Origin: Acidimicrobiaceae bacterium
Lineage (GTDB): Bacteria; Actinomycetota; Acidimicrobiia; Acidimicrobiales; RAAP-2
Direction of reading: 5' to 3'
DNA length: 64,000 nt
Assembly (NCBI GenBank): GCA_947456245.1
Contig: CANGPS010000003.1
Coordinates: 1 to 64,000 of the forward strand
The translations under genes and the position numbers were made by a program. Below are positions 48,595 to 59,545 of the stretch, piece after piece; the first letter of the stretch is position 1; each line of letters begins with the position of its first letter. Below the pieces are notes generated by a model. The model did not search any database. It worked only from the letters and a program-made list of their open reading frames with translations, and was not told where the DNA came from.

Positions 48595-50130
48595 CTACGG
48601 CAGGGGTCCCGCCGCGTTACCCGAGAGCCTCGGGTCGTGGTGGAACTCGAGCCAGGAGGTCAGCGGGTTCGCCAGGTTCGCCGCGGACGATCCCTCGATG
48701 GAGAAGTGGCGGATCGTGCCGGCGAGTCGCACCTGGTGGTCGACGAGGACGCCGTGGTAGCCCGCCAACGTGAGCCCGATGGTCCCGTCAGCCTCTGCGG
48801 TGACGAGTGGCGTGCCCTGGCTCACCGCCTCGCTGGTGCTCCACAGCAGGCTGCCGTCGGTCCCGTCGAGGATCTGGAGGCCGCCGCGACCGCCGTCGAC
48901 CGAGGGCACGACGATGTCCGCGTGACCAGTGCCCTGCAGGTCCGCGGCCGCCAGCGACCCGACCACCGAGCCGGTCACCTTCTTCCACAGCTGCACCCCC
49001 GTGGCACCGTCGAAGGCGTAGACGGAGCCGTTCGCGGTCGAGCCGCCGGTCGAGACGTCCTGGGTGCCGATGACCACATCGAGCTTCCCGTCGCCGTTGA
49101 CGTCGACCAGGATCGGTGACGAGGTCAGGTAGTCGGTCTTGGCCGACCAGACCTTCTGGCATGACGTGTTGACCACCCAGAGCCGGTTGACGGGCCCGTG
49201 ATAGGGGGCGAAGAAGCCCTGGCCCGAGGCGATCCCGATGGCGCCCCGTGCGAGGAAGCCGCCCACGGCCGGCGACGATGCCACGATCTGTCCACCCTGT
49301 CCGTAGGTGTCGAAGATGCAGCGCAGACCGCCGCTCCCCGGCGTCCCCCGGTTGCCCTGTGCCTTGATGATCCTGACGTGGCCGCCGTCGTAGTACTGGA
49401 CGCCATAGGCATTCCCCTGCGTCGAGTCGCCGCCCTCGATGATCGACGGCGGGCCCGTCGGGCCGTTGAGCTGGGCCACCGCCACGGTCGAGGTCGACGA
49501 GTCCGCCTGGAACCACGGATTCCAGCCGGCGAGCGGGGCGCCGGTGGCGGCGACGAAGCCGTGCTCGGCCTGGCCGAGGCTCATGCCGATCACCGAGAGG
49601 CTGCCCTTGATGGTCATGAGCGACATGCCGGCCATCACCCCGTTGTGCGTGCACGACGTGTCGCCCGGCGGGTTGTTCACCTTGGCCTTCCAGAGCACCG
49701 TGCCGTCCGCCCGGACGGCGGTGTAGCCACCCCACGCCCCGTCGGAGCCCTGGCAGGCCACGGCCTGGTTCCCCCGCCCGAAGAACACCGTGTCGAGGGC
49801 GCCAGGGCTCACCGGAGCGGCCGAGGGCGGGGCGTCGATCGGGATCGACGAGGAGTACAGGACGCGATGGCTCCCGGTGGCGAGGTCGACTGCGTGGAGC
49901 TGGCCGCTGCGGTCGCCGACGACCACGGCCGGCTTCGGATCGCGAGCGGAGCCGTCGATCATGGCGAGGACCGGGGAGGACTGGGCGATGATCTGGTCAA
50001 CCGGGAGGTCGACGGGGCGCGCCCAGGCCGGCTGGACCGCTCCGAGGGAGGGCTGCGGCGACGCCGCTACCGGCCCGACGGCGACCAGCAGGGCCGCAGG
50101 GACCGCAGCCGCGATGACCTTCCGCATCAT
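48595..50130 (-). CDS. Secreted beta-propeller protein with PQQ-like/FG-GAP repeats
   Basis: Signal peptide; repeats VDVNGDGKLDVVIGTQ, VYAFDGATGVQLWKK, LQILDGTDGSLLWS. Confidence 0.75.
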   Translation of the reverse strand: MMRKVIAAAVPAALLVAVGPVAASPQPSLGAVQPAWARPVDLPVDQIIAQSSPVLAMIDGSARDPKPAVVVGDRSGQLHAVDLATGSHRVLYSSSIPIDAPPSAAPVSPGALDTVFFGRGNQAVACQGSDGAWGGYTAVRADGTVLWKAKVNNPPGDTSCTHNGVMAGMSLMTIKGSLSVIGMSLGQAEHGFVAATGAPLAGWNPWFQADSSTSTVAVAQLNGPTGPPSIIEGGDSTQGNAYGVQYYDGGHVRIIKAQGNRGTPGSGGLRCIFDTYGQGGQIVASSPAVGGFLARGAIGIASGQGFFAPYHGPVNRLWVVNTSCQKVWSAKTDYLTSSPILVDVNGDGKLDVVIGTQDVSTGGSTANGSVYAFDGATGVQLWKKVTGSVVGSLAAADLQGTGHADIVVPSVDGGRGGLQILDGTDGSLLWSTSEAVSQGTPLVTAEADGTIGLTLAGYHGVLVDHQVRLAGTIRHFSIEGSSAANLANPLTSWLEFHHDPRLSGNAAGPLP

Positions 50131-50172
50131 GTCCGAAATGCTACCGACGACGGCGGGCCAAGACTCGTCGCC

Positions 50173-51891
50173 TCACATCCGCTCGGGGGCCTCGATCCCG
50201 AGCAGTCCGAGCCCGAGTCGCAGGGTCGACGCCGTCAGCTCGCAGAGCTCGAGCCGGCTGGCCCGGGTCGCCTCGTCCGGGGCGTTGAGCACCGAGCACG
50301 ACTCATAGAAGCCGGTGAAGTGCTGAGCGAGGTCGTAGAGATAGGTGCACAGCTTCGACGGGCTGTAGGACTCCATCATCGACTCGATGGCGTCGGGCAG
50401 GGCCGCGAGGTGGCGGGCCAGGGCCCGCTCGGCGGGGTGCTCAAGCTGGATCGATCCGCCCGTTGGGACGTGATCGACGTCGAGGCGGCGGAAGATCGAG
50501 CGGATCCGGGCGTGGGCGTACTGGAGGTACGGCCCGGTCGCTCCCTCGAAGGCCAGCATCCGGTCCCAGTCGAAGACGTAGTCACGGGCCCGGTCGGTCG
50601 ACAGGTCGGCGAACTTGATGGCCCCCATGGCCACCTGGCGCGCCACGAGGCCGAGGGTCTCGGCGTCGTGGTCCCTCGTCGCCAGCGCCTCGGTGGCGCG
50701 CTCGATGCCCTCCGAGAGGAGGTCCTGGAGCTTGACGGTGCCGCCGGCTCGGGTCTTGAACATCTTGCGGTCCGGGCCGAGCACGTTGCCGAAGGCGACG
50801 TGGACCGCCTCGACGTCGTCGGGCAGCCAGCCAGCCATGCGGGCCACGGCGAAGACCATCTCGAAGTGCTGCGCCTGCGGGGCGCCGACCACGTAGAGGA
50901 TCCGGCTCGCCCCGAGGGTCGCCACCCGATCGCGCACCGCGGCGAGGTCGGTGGCGGCGTAGCCGAAGCCCTCGTCGGACTTCCGGACGATCAGGGGCAG
51001 CGGATCGCCGTCGCGGTTGGTGAACCCCGGGGGGAAGACGCAGGCCGCCCCGCCGGAGTCCTCGAGGAGTCCGGCGGCGGCCAGGTCGTCCACCACGGCC
51101 TCGAGCAGTGGGTTGTAGGACGACTCCCCGACCACATCGGCCTCGGTGAGCAGGACCCCGAGGTCCGAGTAGACGGCGTCGAAGTAGCGGACGGACTCGG
51201 CGACCAGGATCCGCCAGAGCCGGAGCGTCTCGGCATCGCCGGCCTGGAGCGACACGACGCGGGCCCGACTGCGGTCCTGGAACCCCTCGTCGGCATCGAA
51301 CTTGGTGCGGGCCTCGGCGTAGAAGCCGTTCAGGTCGCCGACGGAGAGCCCGGCCACGGCCTGGGCCTCACCGAGGTCGATCAGGTGCTCGATCAGCATC
51401 CCGAAGGGCGTCCCCCAGTCGCCGACGTGGTTGCGGCGCACCACGGTGTGGCCGAGCAGTCCGAGCGTGCGGCAGAGCGAGTCACCGATCACCGTCGAGC
51501 GCAGGTGGCCGACGTGCATCTCCTTGGCCACGTTGGGTGCGGAGTAGTCCACCACGCACACCCCAGCCTCCGGGTCCGCCGGTACGCCGAGCGCCTCGTC
51601 CGAGGCCATGGCATCGAGCTGGGCGATGAGCGCGTCGGTGGTGATCGTGACGTTGATGAACCCTGGTCCGGCCACCTCAAGGTCGGCAATCAGGCCAGCG
51701 GTGTCGATGCCGGCGACGACCTCCTCGGCGACCTCCCTGGGATTGCGCCCCAGTCGCTTCGCCAGAGGCATGACGCCATTGATCTGGTAGTCCGCACGGT
51801 CCGACCCGCGAAGCACCGGGTCGGCTCCAGGCTCGAGGCGATCGAAGGCAGGGGTAAGGCGCTCAAGGAGCCGCTGGGTCAGCGTGTGCAT
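50173..51891 (-). CDS. argS: Arginyl-tRNA synthetase
   Basis: DYSAPNVAKEMHVGHLRSTVIGDSL, C-terminal LCTYLYDLAQHFTGFYESCSVL. Confidence 0.96.
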   Translation of the reverse strand: MHTLTQRLLERLTPAFDRLEPGADPVLRGSDRADYQINGVMPLAKRLGRNPREVAEEVVAGIDTAGLIADLEVAGPGFINVTITTDALIAQLDAMASDEALGVPADPEAGVCVVDYSAPNVAKEMHVGHLRSTVIGDSLCRTLGLLGHTVVRRNHVGDWGTPFGMLIEHLIDLGEAQAVAGLSVGDLNGFYAEARTKFDADEGFQDRSRARVVSLQAGDAETLRLWRILVAESVRYFDAVYSDLGVLLTEADVVGESSYNPLLEAVVDDLAAAGLLEDSGGAACVFPPGFTNRDGDPLPLIVRKSDEGFGYAATDLAAVRDRVATLGASRILYVVGAPQAQHFEMVFAVARMAGWLPDDVEAVHVAFGNVLGPDRKMFKTRAGGTVKLQDLLSEGIERATEALATRDHDAETLGLVARQVAMGAIKFADLSTDRARDYVFDWDRMLAFEGATGPYLQYAHARIRSIFRRLDVDHVPTGGSIQLEHPAERALARHLAALPDAIESMMESYSPSKLCTYLYDLAQHFTGFYESCSVLNAPDEATRASRLELCELTASTLRLGLGLLGIEAPERM

Positions 51892-51931
51892 GGTCTCATC
51901 TTCGCACCCGCGGCTGGGTTCACCGTCCCCG

Positions 51932-53026
51932 TCAGGAAGCCCCTGAGAATCCGTCCATCATCCCTGCGGCCCGGAAGGGCCCGAAGAACCCGTGCTCGAG
52001 CAGACCGTGGCCGACGTGGTCGTCGTAGCGGAACTCCGCAAGGTGATCGATGATCCCGTACTGGGCGAGGCCCTTGATCTCCTCGACGTCGAGCACGAGG
52101 CCCTGCACCACAAGGTCCGGGCCGTGGTACATCCCGTGCCGCCAGTCAGCGTCGATGCCGTAGCCCGTCCCCAGCGACACGTAGTTCGGCAGGATCGAGG
52201 TGCATGCGATCTCGATCCCGGCCTTGGGGAACCGCAGCGTCGACCCGGTGAGGATCCGGGTACCAGGGATGATGTCGTGGCTCCACTCGACTGGTCCGAG
52301 GTCCTCGATCTCGCGCGACGGGTCGTTCCAGACCCGCTCGGACTGCACGAGGTGCCGCACGCCATCGTCGTCCTGGTGGCAGATGTAGAAGATCGAGTGG
52401 TCCTCGAACATCATCGGGTAGTAGTTCCACATGCCCGGAAGGACGATCATGCCCTCGCGGATCCCCGGCGGCTCGGCCTCACCGACCGGCCGGATGCCCC
52501 ACGAGCGGTCTCGGGTGCCGGCACCCTCGATGGCGTGCTCGACGCCGTCGACGACGAGCGTCCCGGTCCATCGACCCGTCTGGGCCAGCCGGTTGGTGTC
52601 GAAGACGATCCGGCCCTTCTGCCGCAGCGTCTGCCGGGGCTCGAGCAGGGCCTCGATGGAGCCCTCGAAGGTGGCGTCCATGGCCACGGAGTGCTCGGAC
52701 TCCTCCACCACGACCCGCAGCTTGCGCAGCGGCTCGAGCACCTCGACCCGGATCGGCCCCACCGAGAGGTCCGCACGGTCGACGAGCGGCTTCGACGAGC
52801 GCACGATGTGCTGCTTGTCGCCGATGCGCACGTCGATGAAGGCATCGGTCGTCCCGAGGTTGGGGTACTGGCCCAGGCCGAAGATGGCGAACAGGTCGTG
52901 GCTGTCCGGGTACATGTTGAAGTAGTAGCGGTCGTAGAAGTGGCGGTCCGAGGTCGCCGCGTGGGCGATGAGCTCGGGGCTCTGGTGGACCGGGTAGTCG
53001 TCGAAGCTCGTCAGCTCGTTGGTCAT
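51932..53026 (-). CDS. Uncharacterised protein, lipocalin-like/DUF7064-type
   Basis: GTRDRSWGIRPVGE motif; start MTNELTSFDD at 53026. Confidence 0.55.
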   Translation of the reverse strand: MTNELTSFDDYPVHQSPELIAHAATSDRHFYDRYYFNMYPDSHDLFAIFGLGQYPNLGTTDAFIDVRIGDKQHIVRSSKPLVDRADLSVGPIRVEVLEPLRKLRVVVEESEHSVAMDATFEGSIEALLEPRQTLRQKGRIVFDTNRLAQTGRWTGTLVVDGVEHAIEGAGTRDRSWGIRPVGEAEPPGIREGMIVLPGMWNYYPMMFEDHSIFYICHQDDDGVRHLVQSERVWNDPSREIEDLGPVEWSHDIIPGTRILTGSTLRFPKAGIEIACTSILPNYVSLGTGYGIDADWRHGMYHGPDLVVQGLVLDVEEIKGLAQYGIIDHLAEFRYDDHVGHGLLEHGFFGPFRAAGMMDGFSGAS

Positions 53027-53033
53027 CGTCGGC

Positions 53034-53246
53034 TCAGCTGCAGCATCCGCCACCGCAGCAGCCGCCTCCGGCGCCGCCGGTGGGCATAGGGGCGCTGGCA
53101 CCACCGAGGGTGGCGAAGACCGGGAACATCCGGACGGCCCCCTCGTGGCCGGCGGGGCAGGTCGCCGGCTCGTCGGCCTCGGCCATCGGCCGGGAAAGCT
53201 CGTAGGTCGCGTCGCACGTCGTGCAGCGATAGTCATACCGTGGCAT
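53034..53246 (-). CDS. FmdB-family zinc-ribbon protein with Cys-rich C-terminus
   Basis: MPRYDYRCTTCDATYE...ATCPAGHEG; tail GGGCCGGGCCS. Confidence 0.8.
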   Translation of the reverse strand: MPRYDYRCTTCDATYELSRPMAEADEPATCPAGHEGAVRMFPVFATLGGASAPMPTGGAGGGCCGGGCCS

Positions 53247-53346
53247 CTCACACCCCCTCGCGAGCCGATCGGCCCGCACCGCCCCGATCGTAGCCATCGC
53301 CCGAGTCCCGCCGAGGCCCACCCCGCCACGGTCGTAGAATGGGGCC

Positions 53347-56035
<2,689 letters not shown>

Positions 56036-56037
<2 letters not shown>

Positions 56038-56050
56038 GGCGAAGCGCCCT
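56036..56050. terminator. Candidate terminator between convergent acnA and PIG-L gene
   Basis: AGGGCG-AAG-CGCCCT hairpin immediately after acnA stop. Confidence 0.45.
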
Positions 56051-56076
56051 TCCGGGCGCCATCAGGGAGGGGTCGG

Positions 56077-56898
56077 TCAGGCGGTGTCGACGCGTCGGAA
56101 GGCCTCAGCCGTCCTCGACGGCTTGAGGCCGGCGGCCTCGGCCACCATCTGCCCCCACCCGCGCAGCAGTCCGTCGACCGAGTCCGGATCGGCGAGCTGG
56201 CTGGCGTGGCAGCGCAGCGCCTCGATCTTGCGGTCGATCACCTCGGTCGTGTCGACCACGAGCGTCGGGTCGGACATCGCCATCACCCACACCTCGGGGA
56301 CCGTGTGGGCCTCGAGGCCCTCGTTGAGCAGCTCGGGGAAGGCGAAGGGGTTGCGCGCGTCAGGGTAGACGGCGGCGAGCGCGGCGGCGCCCGCCGCGAG
56401 GTGGTCCGGGTGCGAGGCGTAGATCCGGTCGAGGTTGAGCAACGGGCTCTGGCAGATCACGCGGTCGGGGCGGACCTGGCGGATGACCCGGGACAGGTCC
56501 TTTCGCAGGTCGAGCGTCACGGCCACCTGGCCGTCGAGGTGACCGAGGAAGAACAGGTCGGAGACGCCCACCTTGGTCGCCGCGTTGGTCTGCTCGATCC
56601 GGCGACCGGCGGCCCGCTGCTCGGCGGTGCTCGACAGGTCGCTTCCCCCCGCATCGCCGTCGGTGATCAGGCAGTAGGTGACCTCGACCCCCGCCTTCGT
56701 CATCTGGGCCACGGTGCCGGCCGCCCCGAAGTCGACGTCGTCGGGATGGGCGGTGATCACGAGCACCCGCTTGACCCCGGCCGCCGGGTCGACCACCGGC
56801 AGCGCCCGAACCGGAGATGACGCGGGGGCCTTCGTCGACTTGGCCTTCTTGGACGAGGCTGCCTTCTTGGACTTGGCCTTCGCCGACTTCTTGCTCAC
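56077..56898 (-). CDS. PIG-L family deacetylase with Lys/Ala/Ser-rich N-terminal tail
   Basis: VLVITAHPDDVDFGAAGTVA; GTG start overlapping upstream helicase stop. Confidence 0.87.
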   Translation of the reverse strand: MSKKSAKAKSKKAASSKKAKSTKAPASSPVRALPVVDPAAGVKRVLVITAHPDDVDFGAAGTVAQMTKAGVEVTYCLITDGDAGGSDLSSTAEQRAAGRRIEQTNAATKVGVSDLFFLGHLDGQVAVTLDLRKDLSRVIRQVRPDRVICQSPLLNLDRIYASHPDHLAAGAAALAAVYPDARNPFAFPELLNEGLEAHTVPEVWVMAMSDPTLVVDTTEVIDRKIEALRCHASQLADPDSVDGLLRGWGQMVAEAAGLKPSRTAEAFRRVDTA

Positions 56899-58175
56899 AG
56901 GACCGAGTCCGCCGGGTCGGGACGCCAGGTGCCGAGGTCCTTGAGGCACGGGTTGTTGGAGAAGACCTCGACGATCGGGAGGCGCAGCGCCAGGCGTCGC
57001 TGGATGACCTCGGCCTCGACCATCTGGTTCCAGAGCAGGAGCGAGACCACGACGCCGTCGGTCCCGGCACGGGCAGTGCGGCCCGATCGGTGCAGGTAGG
57101 CCTTCTCGTCCTCCGGCGGGTCGTAGTGGACGACCACGTCGACGGCGTCGATGTGGAGGCCTCGAGCCGCCACGTCGGTGGCGACCAGCACGTGGAGCTT
57201 GCCTGAGGTGAAGTCGGCGAGCGCCCGCTCGCGCTGCTGCTGGCGGAGGTCGCCGTGGATGGCCCCGGCGTGCACGCCGAGCTTCTCGAGCTCGGTGACC
57301 ACCTTGTCGGCCCCACGCTTGGTCCGGCAGAAGATCAGCGCCTTGTCGTAGGCCGTGACGATGGCGGCGGCCACCTTGACCTTGTCCATCTGGTGGACGT
57401 TGAAGAAGTGCTGGACCATCCGGTCGACGGTCTGGGTGTCGCTCTTGACCTCGTGGAAGACCGGGTCGGTCAGGTAGCGCGAGACGAGGCGATCGACGGC
57501 GCCGTCGAGCGTGGCGGAGAACAGCAGGGTCTGGTGCGGGCCCTGGAGGCGACGGAGCACCCACTCGACCTGGGGCATGAAGCCCATGTCGGCCATCCGG
57601 TCGGCCTCGTCGAGGACGAGCACGTCGAGCTCGTCGACGCGCAGCTCGCCGCGGTCGCCGAGGTCGATGAGGCGGCCCGGCGTGGCGATGATCACCTCGC
57701 AGCCATGGCGCAGCTGGGAGATCTGTCGCTCGATGTCGGCGCCGCCGTACACGGCGACGACCCGGAGGCCGATGGACGCCGCCAGCGGGGCCAGCACGTC
57801 GTGGACCTGCACCGCCAGCTCACGGGTCGGCAGCAGCACGAGGCCACGCGGTGCGGCGGGGCCGCCCTCGAGCTGCTCCACCTCACCACCGGCGCCCCGG
57901 AGATTGTCGGCGATGCGCATGAGCATCGGGAGTCCGAAGCCGAGCGTCTTGCCCGAACCGGTCTTGGCCTTGCCGCAGACGTCGCGCCCGGCCAGGGCGT
58001 CGGCGATGGTCATGGCCTGGATGGGGAACGCCGTCTCGATGCCGTCCTTGGCGAGCGCGTCGCAGAGGTCCTGGCTGACGCCGAGCGAGACGAAGGTCGT
58101 GTCGGTCGAATAGGTGTCGTCCTCGGTCGCGACGTCGTCGGACTCGAGCGCGGGAGCGCCGGTGGAGGTGGTCAT
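56895..58175 (-). CDS. DEAD/DEAH-box RNA helicase
   Basis: AKTGSGKT, VLVLDEADRMADMGF, HRSGRTARAG. Confidence 0.94.
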   Translation of the reverse strand: MTTSTGAPALESDDVATEDDTYSTDTTFVSLGVSQDLCDALAKDGIETAFPIQAMTIADALAGRDVCGKAKTGSGKTLGFGLPMLMRIADNLRGAGGEVEQLEGGPAAPRGLVLLPTRELAVQVHDVLAPLAASIGLRVVAVYGGADIERQISQLRHGCEVIIATPGRLIDLGDRGELRVDELDVLVLDEADRMADMGFMPQVEWVLRRLQGPHQTLLFSATLDGAVDRLVSRYLTDPVFHEVKSDTQTVDRMVQHFFNVHQMDKVKVAAAIVTAYDKALIFCRTKRGADKVVTELEKLGVHAGAIHGDLRQQQRERALADFTSGKLHVLVATDVAARGLHIDAVDVVVHYDPPEDEKAYLHRSGRTARAGTDGVVVSLLLWNQMVEAEVIQRRLALRLPIVEVFSNNPCLKDLGTWRPDPADSVL

Positions 58176-58347
58176 GGGATCTTCTTCCTGTGGTTGGTCG
58201 GGCCCGCAACCAGCAGCGAAGAGGAGATGGGCCCCGAGGCAGGCCCGCCACGTGCGGACCGCTCGATCTTCAGCCTACCGCCGGGGCGTCCCTCGGGCCG
58301 ACCACGGCCCTAACATCGGCCCCACCACGCTCCAAGGAGGGACGACC

Positions 58348-58815
58348 ATGGCACGCCTCGAGGCCGGACAGGCCGCACCGAAGTTCACGCTGACCGACCA
58401 CGACGGGACCGCGGTGTCCCTGGCCGACTTCAAGGGCCGCAAGGTGATCGTGTACTTCTACCCGAAGGACGACACGCCGGGCTGCACCAAGGAGGCGTGC
58501 CAGTTCAACGAGAACCTCGCCGCCTTCGCCGCCGCCGACGTGGCGGTCGTGGGGATCTCGCCCGACGGCGCCGAGAAGCACACGAAGTTCCGTGAGAAGT
58601 ACCAGCTCGATCTGCCGCTGCTGAGCGACCCCGACAAGTCGGTAATGGAGGCCTACGGCGCCTTCGGCGAGAAGATGATGTACGGCAAGAAGGTGATGGG
58701 CGTGATCCGCTCCACCTTCCTGATCGACGAGAAGGGCAAGGTCGAGCGGGCCTGGTACTCGGTCAAGGCCGATGGCCACGCTGCCAAGGTGCTCGAGGTC
58801 GTCACCGGCACCTGA
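58348..58815 (+). CDS. bcp: Thioredoxin-dependent peroxiredoxin (Bcp/PrxQ)
   Basis: YPKDDTPGCTKEACQF. Confidence 0.95.
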   Translation: MARLEAGQAAPKFTLTDHDGTAVSLADFKGRKVIVYFYPKDDTPGCTKEACQFNENLAAFAAADVAVVGISPDGAEKHTKFREKYQLDLPLLSDPDKSVMEAYGAFGEKMMYGKKVMGVIRSTFLIDEKGKVERAWYSVKADGHAAKVLEVVTGT

Positions 58816-58830
58816 CCGGCGAGGTCCGGC

Positions 58831-59490
58831 TCAGCGTCGGACGTGCTTGCCTCGCCCCGACCCGCCGGAGCGCTCGGCCTTCACGGTGCGCCAGCGGTGC
58901 CAGAGGAACACCACGACCATCACCGCCACCACGGCGGCGATCAGGTAGCCGGCGTAGCTGATGCCCTTGGCGTACTTGTCGAACTGGTCGCCGAGCTTGT
59001 AGCCGAGGACGGCGAGGGCGGTGACCCACACCGAGATGCCGACGGCGGAGAAGACCCCGAACCGGACGGCCGGCATCTCGCCCACCCCGGCGGGCAGAGA
59101 GATGAAGGTGCGGACCACCGGCACGCAGCGGCCGATGCCCACAGCCAGCTCGCCGCGCTTGGCGAACCAGGCGTCGGCCTTGTCGAGGTCGGCGTGGGTG
59201 AGCAGGACGTACTTCCCCCAGCGGTCGATGGCCGCCCGACCACCGGTGCGACCGACGGCGTAGGCGATGTAGGAGCCGATCAGCGAACCGAGGATCCCGA
59301 GGATGATCACGAGCAGGAGGTTCGCCGGCTTGCCGCCGTGGGTGTTACTGGCCACGAACGCTGCCGAGCACAGCGCCCCCGCCCCTCCGATGGTGATCTC
59401 CGAGGGGATGGGCACGCAGGCCGACTCGAGGATCGTGAGCACGAAGATCGCCACGTAGACGTAGTCGACCAAGAAGCTGGGCAGGTTCAT
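58831..59490 (-). CDS. DedA family membrane protein
   Basis: FVLTILESACVPIPSEITIGGAGAL; GRCVPVVRTFISLPAGVGEM. Confidence 0.92.
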   Translation of the reverse strand: MNLPSFLVDYVYVAIFVLTILESACVPIPSEITIGGAGALCSAAFVASNTHGGKPANLLLVIILGILGSLIGSYIAYAVGRTGGRAAIDRWGKYVLLTHADLDKADAWFAKRGELAVGIGRCVPVVRTFISLPAGVGEMPAVRFGVFSAVGISVWVTALAVLGYKLGDQFDKYAKGISYAGYLIAAVVAVMVVVFLWHRWRTVKAERSGGSGRGKHVRR

Positions 59491-59545
59491 GCGTTCAGTA
59501 TCCCCCATCGGCACGACCGCCTGGGGGGATGTCCGGTGGTCGATC

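Noticed and set aside
46692-48773. 693-aa plus-strand ORF
   Set aside because: Out-of-frame with mftF and antisense to the alcohol dehydrogenase; no domain signal.
49198-52053. 951-aa plus-strand ORF, the longest in the track
   Set aside because: Antisense to clear argS and propeller genes; composition is the Arg/Asp/Val/Gly-rich pattern of third-position GC bias with no domain motifs.
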